A DNA stretch of 64,000 bases. Origin: Yersinia intermedia (lineage in GTDB: Bacteria > Pseudomonadota > Gammaproteobacteria > Enterobacterales > Enterobacteriaceae). The position numbers were made by a program, and so were the translations under genes. The stretch covers positions 3,472,001-3,536,000 of the forward strand of contig NZ_LR134116.1 in assembly GCF_900635455.1 (NCBI RefSeq), in the 5' to 3' direction. The notes beneath the pieces were generated by a model that was given only the letters and a program-made list of their open reading frames with translations, was not told the origin of the DNA and did no database searches. This document shows, piece after piece, positions 20,620-31,856 of the stretch. The first letter of the stretch is position 1. Every line of letters begins with the position of its first letter.

Positions 20620-21729
20620 TTAATACTTTGGTTTCAAACGCAAACGTAGATCTGGCCCCACCTGGCGCACATCGCTGAATACAAACTCGGGGGCTTGTGA
20701 TAGATGCGTTAATCCAGCCAACTGGCACAATCCACGGGCATCGCTACCCAACAGTTTTGGCGCGATATACAGAATTAACTCATCAACCACACCGGCCTGC
20801 AATAGTGCGCCTGCCAGTTGTGGCCCGGCTTCAACCCACACTGAGTTAATTTGCCGTTTGCCAAGTTGCATCATCAACAATACCAAATCCACACCACCGC
20901 CATGGCGAGGCAACAATAACTGTTCGACATTATCCGGCCATGGCTGCTGATCTGCCTCAACCCGCGCTAACCAGCATAGGCCATTTTGTTGTGTCACTTG
21001 GTGTTCAGGTGTTACACGATTATGGCTATCTAATATAATCCGAACCGGCTGGCGCAGTGAATCCTGGGGATATAAGGCTTGCGTTTGGGCATCTAACTCC
21101 GACCAGCGCACCGTGAGTGAAGGGTCATCCGCTAACACGGTGGCACTGGTACTGAGGATAGCCGAACTCTCAGCCCGAAAACGCTGCACATCCTGGCGTG
21201 CCTGTGGCGACGTAATCCACTGGCTTTCACCCGAGGCCATCGCGGTACGCCCATCTAATGACGCTGCCATTTTCAATTGCAAATAGGGAAAACCGGTACG
21301 CATCCGCTTTAGGAAGCCAAGATTAACCGCCTCGGCCTGCGCCAACATCAGGCCATGATCAACCGCAATTCCGGCTTGCTTTAATTTATACAGCCCGCGC
21401 CCAGCAACTTGCGGATTGGGATCCTGCATGGCCGCAACTACCCGGATTACACCAGCGGCGACCAGTGCATCCGCACACGGCGGCGTGCACCCATGGTGAC
21501 TACAAGGCTCAAGGGTGACATAAGCCGTTGCACCGCGCGCTTTCTCGCCCGCCATGCGTAATGCATGTACTTCGGCGTGTGGCTCCCCGGCTCGCAAATG
21601 ATACCCTTCGCCGACAATTTCGCCATCACGCACCAATACACACCCAACATTTGGGTTTGGCGGGGTAGTAAACCGCCCTAACCGCGCGAGTTCAAAAGCG
21701 CGGGCCATATAGAACTCATCAGTCTGCAT
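20620..21729 (-). CDS. ribD: bifunctional riboflavin deaminase/reductase RibD
   Basis: 369 residues (E. coli 367). The N-terminal cytidine-deaminase-like domain has the zinc motif HAEVHAL and PCSHHGCTPPC near residues 50-84. The C-terminal domain is the NADPH-dependent reductase (LKMAASLDGRTAMASGESQW near residue 150). It catalyses two successive steps from the GTP cyclohydrolase II product. GGAAAG precedes the ATG. Lies between nrdR and ribH. Confidence 0.97.
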   Translation of the reverse strand: MQTDEFYMARAFELARLGRFTTPPNPNVGCVLVRDGEIVGEGYHLRAGEPHAEVHALRMAGEKARGATAYVTLEPCSHHGCTPPCADALVAAGVIRVVAAMQDPNPQVAGRGLYKLKQAGIAVDHGLMLAQAEAVNLGFLKRMRTGFPYLQLKMAASLDGRTAMASGESQWITSPQARQDVQRFRAESSAILSTSATVLADDPSLTVRWSELDAQTQALYPQDSLRQPVRIILDSHNRVTPEHQVTQQNGLCWLARVEADQQPWPDNVEQLLLPRHGGGVDLVLLMMQLGKRQINSVWVEAGPQLAGALLQAGVVDELILYIAPKLLGSDARGLCQLAGLTHLSQAPEFVFSDVRQVGPDLRLRLKPKY

Positions 21730-21787
21730 GGCTTTCCTTCCGTTTATTGCGCTGCTTTATGGCTGCTAAATAACCATTTGACGCGGA

Positions 21788-22237
21788 TTAATCCTGCAAA
21801 CGGGCAATTTCTTCACCGAATTCACGAATGTCTTCAAAGCTACGATAGACCGAGGCGAAGCGAATATAGGCCACTTTATCGAGCCGTTTGAGGGCTTCCA
21901 TCACCAGGTTACCCACCATTTTCGTCGGAACTTCCCGCTCGCCTGTGGCGCGCAATTGGGATTTGATATGACTTATTGCTGTTTCGACATCATCAGAGCT
22001 AACAGGACGCTTTTCTAATGCTTTCAGCATGCCACGCCGCAATTTATCTTCGTTGAAGGGTTCGCGCACATCATCACTTTTAACAACGCGCGGTAACACC
22101 AGTTCTGCCACTTCGAAAGTGGTAAAACGTTCATTACAATCTAAACACTGGCGGCGGCGGCGCACTTGCGAACCATCGCTCACCAGACGGGAGTCAATGA
22201 CTTTAGTATCCACAGCGGCACAAAACGGGCAATGCAT
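21788..22237 (-). CDS. nrdR: transcriptional repressor NrdR
   Basis: 149 residues, same as E. coli. An N-terminal zinc ribbon (CPFC at 3-6 and CLDC near 31-34) binds NrdR boxes upstream of ribonucleotide reductase operons. The ATP-cone domain that follows senses ATP/dATP. AGGAAGC precedes the ATG. It heads the nrdR-ribD-ribH-nusB cluster. Confidence 0.97.
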   Translation of the reverse strand: MHCPFCAAVDTKVIDSRLVSDGSQVRRRRQCLDCNERFTTFEVAELVLPRVVKSDDVREPFNEDKLRRGMLKALEKRPVSSDDVETAISHIKSQLRATGEREVPTKMVGNLVMEALKRLDKVAYIRFASVYRSFEDIREFGEEIARLQD

Positions 22238-22331
22238 AGTGCTTCCTGATGAGTGAGCCTAAACTTAGCCCCAGTTTACCGCGAACTGCCACGACAACAA
22301 AGTGCGGAAGCGGCAGTTTATCTTGATTCAA

Positions 22332-23474
22332 CTATTGAGCGGGTTCTGGTTCGGTGGATTTAGGCTTTAACAGCACTGGCCATTCCTTTTGCAGTGCTAA
22401 CCAAACTTTACGATCCGGGGATAGTATATTGAGAGGGTCGAAAGGGTATTGGGCTGGTGTGCCCTTAACTAATATCTGAGTAACCAGTCCATAGAGCCAA
22501 TTTGTTTGCACCACTCGGTCATAACCTGTTTTTTTTCTTAATGCAGTAATTAGCCCTTTTAATTCTAATAAGTCTTTTGCTGTCTGTATATTTCCATTTT
22601 CTTTATCTTGGAATAAATCAGGGAAGAGGACAGAAGCAATAGCATTCACGAATCGTGTCCAAAGAGTGTCATGCTTATTTAATAATTTTGGTAGCAGAGA
22701 GTTTATCAATTCCAAGGCATCAGGGCTTGTTTCGCACACGATAACCAGATTCTTATTGAAATCAGGCAATGATCTCATATTCATGTTTATTTCTGTGTCA
22801 TAGGACACTGCCAGTTTCTCCATTCTTTCGCATCGAAGTTGAAGTTTAGCTAAGTCATGCTCCCCAGACATGCTGTCTTTAAATATGATGTCTTTATTTA
22901 TTGTTAAACCCTTCCCTTGAAACATATTATATTCAAAAATCCGACAATGCATTACCAATAAACCTTGAGCGAGATAATATAGGTCTATAAGCTTCATTAG
23001 CTTATTCTCTGCACATCGAACACTTTCTCTAGCTAAATTTATTTTTTCATGATCCACAGACGCCGCATTGGAACAAGACTCTGTTGATAAAACAGCATAC
23101 TGCCTCATTCCTGCCTTTATAGAAAATTGATATTTATTGTTATTTACCTTTAAAAAATCATATTTATCACAGATAGTAAGCTTGTTGTTTCTTGTGGCAC
23201 ATTCAAGCTCTTTAAGAAATTTATTGTACTTACTGCCGCTTGATTTCAGTAAGTATGCATTTACTTTACTTATAATAGATTCCACACTGACATCTGTCAT
23301 AACATCGTTTTTAAAACTAGACATTTTACCTTTCTTTTGGGTTTCCTTACATCCTTCCGCTTTTATAAAAAACGTTAAAAGTTCATTTTTTAGATTAACC
23401 GCGAGTGAAATATCATTAGTTTCATTTTTATAATTTATATTTGTATGTGGCATACTTATTTTATTAACCATCAT
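22332..23474 (-). CDS. hypothetical protein, AT-rich orphan gene
   Basis: 380 residues, no family recognised. Predicted soluble: no signal peptide and no clear transmembrane segment. The N-terminal ~130 residues are rich in Lys, Asn and Ser; the middle has helical, charged stretches (ARESVRCAENKLMKLIDLYY) and scattered cysteines. The C-terminal part is more conserved-looking (LLELKGLITALRKKTGYDRV) and ends in a proline-rich KPKSTEPEPAQ. The coding sequence and its 350-bp upstream flank are visibly AT-rich compared with neighbours, suggesting horizontal transfer. AGAGGTGG precedes two adjacent ATGs (23474, 23471). It occupies the tsx/yajI position of E. coli. A secreted-effector role is possible but only guesswork. 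Confidence 0.75.
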   Translation of the reverse strand: MMVNKISMPHTNINYKNETNDISLAVNLKNELLTFFIKAEGCKETQKKGKMSSFKNDVMTDVSVESIISKVNAYLLKSSGSKYNKFLKELECATRNNKLTICDKYDFLKVNNNKYQFSIKAGMRQYAVLSTESCSNAASVDHEKINLARESVRCAENKLMKLIDLYYLAQGLLVMHCRIFEYNMFQGKGLTINKDIIFKDSMSGEHDLAKLQLRCERMEKLAVSYDTEINMNMRSLPDFNKNLVIVCETSPDALELINSLLPKLLNKHDTLWTRFVNAIASVLFPDLFQDKENGNIQTAKDLLELKGLITALRKKTGYDRVVQTNWLYGLVTQILVKGTPAQYPFDPLNILSPDRKVWLALQKEWPVLLKPKSTEPEPAQ

Positions 23475-23821
23475 CCACCTCTATTTTAAGCCCCCATTTA
23501 AATAACCACTAAAGAGTAACAAGCATAAAATAATCAACTATCAGTTCAACTCTATAACTTATAAAATAAATCAATTGATTTATCTTATATTCTTATAAAT
23601 CACAAAGTGTGAATGCAAACAAAAAATTCATTCATAGCAGGGATGTTTTATTCAAAAGAATAAGTAAGCTGAAAATCGTTCGTAATAAATAAAGCGGATA
23701 GAAAAATGACTTAATATCGTTTTTTACTGCAAAAATGAAGTCTGATGACTTAAACAAAAAAAGCCCTGATACTAGCTATACACCAGTATCAGGGCTTGCT
23801 TTTCGTACTGCCACTTACAAC
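23475..23821. other. AT-rich intergenic region
   Basis: 347 bp between the orphan gene start and the secF end, very AT-rich, with no convincing gene. It should hold the orphan gene's promoter and includes the secF terminator at its right end. Confidence 0.6.
23755..23797 (-). terminator. terminator of the tgt-yajC-secDF operon
   Basis: A 13-bp stem, AAGCCCTGATACT / AGTATCAGGGCTT, followed on the minus strand by a run of seven T. It lies about 25 bp after the secF stop. Confidence 0.93.
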
Positions 23822-24790
23822 TTAAGGCAGGATTGAAGGCTGGTCTGCACCTTCTTTCTCAACTTTCTGCTGCAACATGTGTTCACGTTTCATACCCAGT
23901 TTCAACGCCAGCGCGGACGCAACGTAGATGGATGAAACCGTACCGATGGAAACACCGATCAACATCGTCAGTGAGAAGCCTTGCAGCATCGCACCACCGA
24001 AGATGAACAGCATCAATACCACCATCAGCGTAGTTGCAGAGGTCATAATAGTACGGCTTAAGGTCTGGGTCAGAGACACGTTCATGATTTCATAAGGCGT
24101 ACCGCGGCGGATCTTGCGGAAGTTCTCACGAATACGGTCTGATACCACAATACTGTCGTTTAGTGAGTAACCAATAACCGACATCAATGAAGCAATGATG
24201 GTCAGGTCAATCTCAATTTGGAACAACGACAAGATCCCCATGGTAATGACCACGTCATGGGCCAAAGCGATAACCGCCCCCAGCGCCAAACGCCATTCAA
24301 AACGGAAACCAACATAAACCAGAATACACAGTAACGCGACTAGCAACGCCATGCCGCCTGCCTGGGCTAAATCACTGCCCACGCTTGGCCCGACGAACTC
24401 AATACGTTTTACTGAGGCATTCTTATCAATTGACTCATTGATAACAGAAATAACCTTGTTACCTAGCTCCTGCCCGGCAGTCCCGGTAGCTGGTGGCATA
24501 CGTACCATTACATCACGGGTGCTACCAAAATTTTGCAGGATTGGCGATTCAAAGCCCGCCTTTTCCAGCGTGTCGCGCAGTTGATCCAGATCTGCAGGTT
24601 TTTCCAGATTAATTTCAATCACCGTACCACCGGTGAAATCCAGACCCCAGTTGAACCCTTTAGTGGACATCACCACAATTGATGCCACCAACAGCAACAA
24701 CGAGACGCCGAAAGCAACGTAATCCCAGCGCATAAAGTCATAGACTCTACGGCCATAGTTCAGTTGTTCAACAGTATAATCCTGTGCCAC
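23822..24790 (-). CDS. secF: protein translocase subunit SecF
   Basis: 322 residues, six transmembrane segments with a periplasmic P4-type domain; works with SecD and YajC to complete protein export using the proton gradient. Family motifs [31 protein letters not shown] and the C-terminal [17 protein letters not shown] are intact. The frame opens at 24856, but the GTG at 24790 has GAGGAGTA upstream and gives the [11 protein letters not shown] start of E. coli SecF. Confidence 0.96.
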   Translation of the reverse strand: MAQDYTVEQLNYGRRVYDFMRWDYVAFGVSLLLLVASIVVMSTKGFNWGLDFTGGTVIEINLEKPADLDQLRDTLEKAGFESPILQNFGSTRDVMVRMPPATGTAGQELGNKVISVINESIDKNASVKRIEFVGPSVGSDLAQAGGMALLVALLCILVYVGFRFEWRLALGAVIALAHDVVITMGILSLFQIEIDLTIIASLMSVIGYSLNDSIVVSDRIRENFRKIRRGTPYEIMNVSLTQTLSRTIMTSATTLMVVLMLFIFGGAMLQGFSLTMLIGVSIGTVSSIYVASALALKLGMKREHMLQQKVEKEGADQPSILP

Positions 24791-24800
24791 AACGTACTCC

Positions 24801-26648
24801 TCAGATAGACAGCTTGTTAATGCGCTTGCCGCCGTAAAGCAGGTTGACGATGGCACGAGTACCGACTATAGCGGTGAACATTGACGTTATAACACCGATT
24901 GCCGTTGTAATGGCAAAGCCTTTAATCGAACCGGTACCCACAGCATAAAGAATAATGGCTGTGATAAGCGTCGTTACGTTCGCATCGACGATACTTGAGA
25001 AGGCACCTTTGTACCCTTCATGAATCGCTTGCTGGATCGTACGCCCGTTCCTGAATTCTTCTTTTATTCGCTCGTTAATCAGTACGTTAGCATCAACTGC
25101 TACCGCTAATGTCAATACGATCCCGGCAATACCCGGCATGGTTAATGTCGCCCCCGGTAACAAGGACATCACACCTACGATCAACACCAGGTTAGCCAAC
25201 AGCGCAGTACTGGCAATCACACCAAATTTACGGTAGTAAATCACCATAAACAGGATAGATACCGCCAGGCCCCACAAGCAAGCTTCCAGACCTTGGGTGA
25301 TGTTCTGTGACCCCAAAGTTGGCCCGATAGTACGCTCTTCCACAATCTGGATAGGGGCAATAAGAGCACCCGCACGCAGTAACAGGGAAAGCTGACGAGC
25401 TTCAGCCGGGTTATCAATACCGGTAATACGGAAGCTGTTACCCAAGCGTGACTGAATAGTCGCTACGTTGATAACTTCTTCCTGCTTAACCAGAATCGCC
25501 CTGCCGTTAGCATCTTTTTTGCCGCTGTCTTTATATTCTACAAACAAAGTCGCCATCGGCTTGCCGATGTTATCTTTGGTAAAATTAGACATCAGAGAAC
25601 CACCGGCGCTATCGAGCGAGATATTAACCTGAGCCTGGTTATATTCGTCAGTGCTGGAGGTCGAGTCAGTAATATGGTCACCGGTCAGGATAACGCGCTT
25701 GTACAAGACAACCGGGCGGCCTTCACGGGTATTTTTGACTTCTGAATCACCCGGTACACGACCGGAGGCAGCAACAGAAGCATCAACATTGCTATTTACC
25801 AGACGGAACTCAAGTGTTGCCGTCGCACCAAGAATCTCTTTGGCACGCGCAGTATCCTGAATACCCGGTAATTCAACCACAATACGATCCGATCCCTGGC
25901 GCTGAACCAACGGCTCGGCTACACCTAACTGGTTAACCCGGTTACGCAGGATAGTAATGTTTTGTTGAACTGCATATTCACGCGCTTCCCGCAGACGGTC
26001 ATCAGTCATCACCGCTTTTAAGGTATTGCTACCATTGGAGCCAATGACCAGATCACGGTGGCGAGAAGAGAGGTAGCTGACGGCATCATCGCGGGTTTTA
26101 TCATCGCGAAAACGCACTTCAACACCATAGTTATCAAGCTTACGCACAGTGGCATACGGGATATTTTTCTCGCGCAGATCGGTGCGCAGGGTATCCATCG
26201 TTTGCTCTTGCAGTTTGCCCAGCGCAGTATCCATATCCACTTCCATCAGGAAGTGCACACCGCCGCGCAGGTCAAGACCCAACTTCATCGGCTCTGCACC
26301 TAACTTGGCAAGCCAAGAGGGTGTTGCCGGAGCCAGGTTCAGCGCGATAACGTATTTGTCACCCATCGCAGCCATCAATGCCTCACGGGCACGCAACTGG
26401 ACGTCAGGATCTTTAAAGCGAGCCAGAATTGCACCGTTTTCCAGCGCAATAGACTTGCTCGCTATGTTGTCTTTTTCTAAAACGTCACGGACTTGGACCA
26501 GCGTTGTTTCACTGGCGGCGATTCCTCGCGCACCAGTGATTTGAACAGCCGGATCCTCACCATAAAGGTTGGGAAGTGCATATAGCAGACCGATGAAGAT
26601 CACAACGATCAGCATCAGATACTTCCACAAAGGATAACGGTTTAACAC
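24801..26648 (-). CDS. secD: protein translocase subunit SecD
   Basis: 615 residues, same length as E. coli SecD. The first transmembrane segment is followed by a large periplasmic P1 domain with [15 protein letters not shown] near residue 120, then five membrane segments of the RND type ([14 protein letters not shown]). Starts with GTG at 26648, as E. coli secD does. Lies between yajC and secF, 10 bp from secF. Confidence 0.97.
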   Translation of the reverse strand: MLNRYPLWKYLMLIVVIFIGLLYALPNLYGEDPAVQITGARGIAASETTLVQVRDVLEKDNIASKSIALENGAILARFKDPDVQLRAREALMAAMGDKYVIALNLAPATPSWLAKLGAEPMKLGLDLRGGVHFLMEVDMDTALGKLQEQTMDTLRTDLREKNIPYATVRKLDNYGVEVRFRDDKTRDDAVSYLSSRHRDLVIGSNGSNTLKAVMTDDRLREAREYAVQQNITILRNRVNQLGVAEPLVQRQGSDRIVVELPGIQDTARAKEILGATATLEFRLVNSNVDASVAASGRVPGDSEVKNTREGRPVVLYKRVILTGDHITDSTSSTDEYNQAQVNISLDSAGGSLMSNFTKDNIGKPMATLFVEYKDSGKKDANGRAILVKQEEVINVATIQSRLGNSFRITGIDNPAEARQLSLLLRAGALIAPIQIVEERTIGPTLGSQNITQGLEACLWGLAVSILFMVIYYRKFGVIASTALLANLVLIVGVMSLLPGATLTMPGIAGIVLTLAVAVDANVLINERIKEEFRNGRTIQQAIHEGYKGAFSSIVDANVTTLITAIILYAVGTGSIKGFAITTAIGVITSMFTAIVGTRAIVNLLYGGKRINKLSI

Positions 26649-26675
26649 GGCAATTCCCTTCGGGAAAATCGAAAA

Positions 26676-27008
26676 TTACAGAGCCTTCATTGTACCTTTC
26701 GGTAAAACGGCAGCAACGAAGTCACGTTTGATCATCACTTCAGTGGTGTCGTTCAGTGCGATTACGATATAACCCGTTTCCGCAACTTTAGTTACACGAC
26801 CAAGTAAACCACCCGTGGTTAGCACTTCATCACCTTTACCAATAGAATCCATCAGTTTTTTGTGTTCTTTGGCACGTTTTTGCTGTGGACGCAGGATCAT
26901 GAAGTAGAAAATAAGACCAAATACCACCAGCATAATCACCAGGGAGTACGGGCTGCTTTGAGCCGGAGCCCCAGCGGATGCGACAGCATCGGAAATGAAA
27001 AGACTCAT
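26676..27008 (-). CDS. yajC: Sec translocon accessory complex subunit YajC
   Basis: 110 residues, one transmembrane helix near residues 20-40 (VIMLVVFGLIFYFMILRPQ) followed by the RPQQKRAKEHKK cytosolic domain typical of YajC. It binds SecDF and YidC. GAGGGAATTTTA precedes the ATG. 27 bp upstream of secD. Confidence 0.97.
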   Translation of the reverse strand: MSLFISDAVASAGAPAQSSPYSLVIMLVVFGLIFYFMILRPQQKRAKEHKKLMDSIGKGDEVLTTGGLLGRVTKVAETGYIVIALNDTTEVMIKRDFVAAVLPKGTMKAL

Positions 27009-27118
27009 TAAAATTCCCTCATTGTTATCAATATCAGTAATGTGAAATCAGTGCGATAAAACAGAAACGGTAAATCGTAACTGTTAGATCTACAAATACA
27101 AAGGCAATAATTTTAAAA

Positions 27119-29385
<2,267 letters not shown>

Positions 29386-29514
29386 AGCTTTCCACTTCAT
29401 ATCAGAACAGACCCAGCTCACAAGTATGATAGGAGCCGGTTCACAAAAACAGGCCGCTAGTCTAGAGCCCCCAAGGGCTTGCTGCAAGAAATAAGGACAA
29501 TTGGTGGTCATTTG

Positions 29515-29699
29515 CTATAGCCAAAAATCATTGTCGTTACAGCCAGGCTGTAAACGGGCACATCTCGATACGCTGATTCATGCCAGTGATTCAGTTAGCA
29601 AATCTGCTGGCAGCGGCTCCGCAGAGGCGGGCCAGAAAACTTGCCGAGTAATGGCGGCAGCTAACACCGCTGCAACTTCAAGTAAGAAGGGATATACTT
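29515..29699. repeat. diverged ERIC element with internal insertion
   Basis: The left part (TATAGCCAAAAATCATTG, then AAACGGGCACATCTCGAT and CCAGTGATTC) aligns with ERIC left arm and core. The right end GCAGCTAACACCGCTGCAAC plus TTCAAGTAAGAAGGGATATA matches the ERIC right arm at 31315-31355. About 55-60 bp (CTGGCAGCGGCTCC...) are inserted between core and right arm. It fills the queA-acpH divergent gap and ends 5 bp before the acpH start. Confidence 0.65.
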
Positions 29700-29704
29700 T
29701 GGAG

Positions 29705-30286
29705 ATGAACTTTCTCGCTCACCTCCATTTAGCCACACTGGCAGACAGCTCCCTACTGGGCAATCTGCTGGCAGATTTTGTCCGGGGTAATCCACAGGAT
29801 GAATATGCCCGTGAGATTGTGGCTGGCATCATGATGCATCGCCGCGTTGATGTCATGACCGACACACAGCCGCTGGTCAAAGAAGCCCGTCGCTATTTCA
29901 GTGCCGATTATCGCCGAGTGGCCCCTATTACTCTGGACGTGCTGTGGGATCATTTTCTGGCCCGTAATTGGGATAAACTGATGCCTGATTGCACGCTGCC
30001 CGTGTTTATCCAACACGCACAAAGCCAGATTGTGCCCCACTTGCATCAGACACCCGCCCGTTTTCAGAACCTTAATACCTATCTGTGGCCAGAACGTTGG
30101 CTGGAACGCTATGCTGAACTCCCTTTTATAGCTGATGTGTTACAGGGTATGGCTAATCGGCGGCCCAAACTAGCAGCACTTGCTGGTTCTTTTCAGGATA
30201 TAGAGCAACACTATCAGCCATTAGAACAACTATTTTGGGCGTTTTATCCCGCCATGATGTCGCAGGCACAACGCCAACAAATTTAG
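29705..30286 (+). CDS. acpH: acyl-carrier-protein phosphodiesterase
   Basis: 193 residues, same as E. coli AcpH. Removes the 4'-phosphopantetheine group from holo-ACP, an HD-like fold enzyme. Visible motifs: [31 protein letters not shown] and [17 protein letters not shown]. The frame opens at 29501 through an ERIC, but the ATG at 29705 directly follows TTTGGAG and gives the family start. Divergent from queA, as in E. coli. Confidence 0.95.
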   Translation: MNFLAHLHLATLADSSLLGNLLADFVRGNPQDEYAREIVAGIMMHRRVDVMTDTQPLVKEARRYFSADYRRVAPITLDVLWDHFLARNWDKLMPDCTLPVFIQHAQSQIVPHLHQTPARFQNLNTYLWPERWLERYAELPFIADVLQGMANRRPKLAALAGSFQDIEQHYQPLEQLFWAFYPAMMSQAQRQQI

Positions 30287-30509
30287 CTTAAAACACCTTT
30301 ATTTGTATGGTTATTGGCATTAAGTCACTTGCTCTTTCTGCTAAAATGGGTATCTTAGCAAGACTACGAAACTAAAAAGCTCGTAACGATAGGTAAAAGC
30401 TATCACAGCGATTGGTATTTATCCCTTTATTCATTGCGCTTAAATACCTATGCTGTGCCAATACTTTTAAGACAACTGGTTAATCCATCCCTATTAACAG
30501 GAGTAATTT

Positions 30510-31112
30510 ATGGTTCTGGTAACTCGTCAAGCCCCTGATTTTACAGCAGCTGCTGTTCTTGGTAGCGGCGAAATCGTTGAAAACTTCAACCTGAAAAAAC
30601 ACCTGAACGGCCGCCCTGCCGTCCTGTTCTTCTGGCCAATGGACTTCACTTTCGTTTGTCCTTCAGAGTTGATCGCTTTCGACCACCGTTACGAAGAATT
30701 CCAGAAACGTGGCGTTGAAGTTGTTGGTGTTTCTTTTGACTCTGAGTTTGTGCACAACGCATGGCGTAAAACCCCTGTTGATAAAGGCGGTATTGGTGAA
30801 GTTAAATACCCAATGGTTGCTGATATCAAACGTGAAATTCAGAAAGCCTACGGCATTGAACACCCAGAAGCTGGCGTTGCACTGCGCGGTTCATTCCTGA
30901 TCGACAAAAACGGTATTGTTCGCAGCCAAATCGTTAACGACCTGCCAATTGGCCGTAACATTGACGAAATGATCCGTACCGTTGATGCACTGCAATTCCA
31001 CGAAGAACACGGCGAAGTTTGCCCTGCTCAGTGGGAAAAAGGTAAAGCAGGTATGGGCGCATCACCAGATGGCGTAGCTAAATACCTGTCTGAAAACGCC
31101 TCTAAACTGTAA
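30510..31112 (+). CDS. 2-Cys peroxiredoxin (AhpC/TSA family)
   Basis: 200 residues, typical 2-Cys peroxiredoxin that reduces hydrogen peroxide and organic peroxides. Peroxidatic Cys50 lies in DFTFVCPSEL and resolving Cys171 in GEVCPAQW; GGIGE is present near residue 93. It is closer to the TsaA/AhpC-like group than to E. coli AhpC itself, and no ahpF reductase is adjacent, so electrons probably come from thioredoxin (inference). CAGGAG precedes the ATG. Followed by a strong terminator. Confidence 0.93.
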   Translation: MVLVTRQAPDFTAAAVLGSGEIVENFNLKKHLNGRPAVLFFWPMDFTFVCPSELIAFDHRYEEFQKRGVEVVGVSFDSEFVHNAWRKTPVDKGGIGEVKYPMVADIKREIQKAYGIEHPEAGVALRGSFLIDKNGIVRSQIVNDLPIGRNIDEMIRTVDALQFHEEHGEVCPAQWEKGKAGMGASPDGVAKYLSENASKL

Positions 31113-31150
31113 TAACGGTTTATGCCGCCCCTGATTTGCTCAGGGGTATC

Positions 31151-31183
31151 AAGCCAGTCAGTTCACACTGACTGGCTTTTTTA
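31151..31183 (+). terminator. peroxiredoxin gene terminator
   Basis: Perfect 11-bp stem AAGCCAGTCAG / CTGACTGGCTT with a TTCACA loop followed by T residues, 39 bp after the stop. Confidence 0.93.
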
Positions 31184-31224
31184 TGCTGATATAAAACCAA
31201 ACGACGACATACCAACAATACTGA

Positions 31225-31355
31225 TATATCCCCAAAGTAATTGGAGTTGCAGCTAGGCGGCAAACGAGTAAATCCCGATGAGCTTACATAAGTAAGTGAC
31301 TCGGGTGAACGAGAGCAGCTAACAACGCTGTAATTTCAAGTAAGAAGGGGATATT
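31225..31355. repeat. ERIC element
   Basis: ~130 bp from TATATCCCC to GGGGATATT with the consensus-like core CCCGATGAGCTTACATAAG and TAAGTGACTCGGGTGAACG. It lies 40 bp after the peroxiredoxin terminator in the 744-bp gap before ggt. Confidence 0.92.
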
Positions 31356-31430
31356 TTTGTGGCATATTTGGCCTCCATGTCTTGCCTTTCAGCAGGTAAG
31401 AAGCTACCGTAATGTTGCTAGGCATTAGGG

Positions 31431-31470
31431 AGCCTCGTATTGATTAACTTCAGTACGGGGCTTTTTCCTA
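31431..31470 (+). terminator. orphan terminator-like hairpin in the peroxiredoxin-ggt gap
   Basis: AGCCTCGTA / TACGGGGCT with a 14-nt loop, followed by TTTTTCC. No gene ends here: the previous terminator is 250 bp upstream and an ERIC lies between. It could end a short untranslated transcript. The remaining ~385 bp up to ggt is AT-rich with no gene seen. Confidence 0.55.
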
Positions 31471-31856
31471 TCTGCTTTATGACAACAACTGTTTTTTACC
31501 AAGGCACTTACAGCACTGATTCAAACAATGCCCAAAGCAGACAGCTTCAAGCACCCGCCGCAGAGTTTATATAATAATCATTTCCATTCCCAGCTTATCA
31601 ATATCGTGAATACTTATTTATTTTCAATAAGTTATTTTTACTTATCTTGATTCCTCTCAAGCATAAATCAACCTATCTGCCGGGCAACAACTGACAACGC
31701 CTCCTTTCGCCGCTAATTAATTAGCAGCCATAAACATTAATTCTGCTATTAATTATTACTGGTGTGTGTTTTTCACCCCCCATGAGCAGTGTTTTGAAGC
31801 TGCCAGACAAAAATGATCAGGTCATCCCTGGCGGGCAGGAAATAACAGGAGTCTGA

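Noticed and set aside
31568..31588. Fur-box-like AATAATCATTTCC upstream of ggt
   Set aside because: Only about 12 of 19 positions agree with the Fur consensus in an AT-rich stretch, so it is not better than chance.
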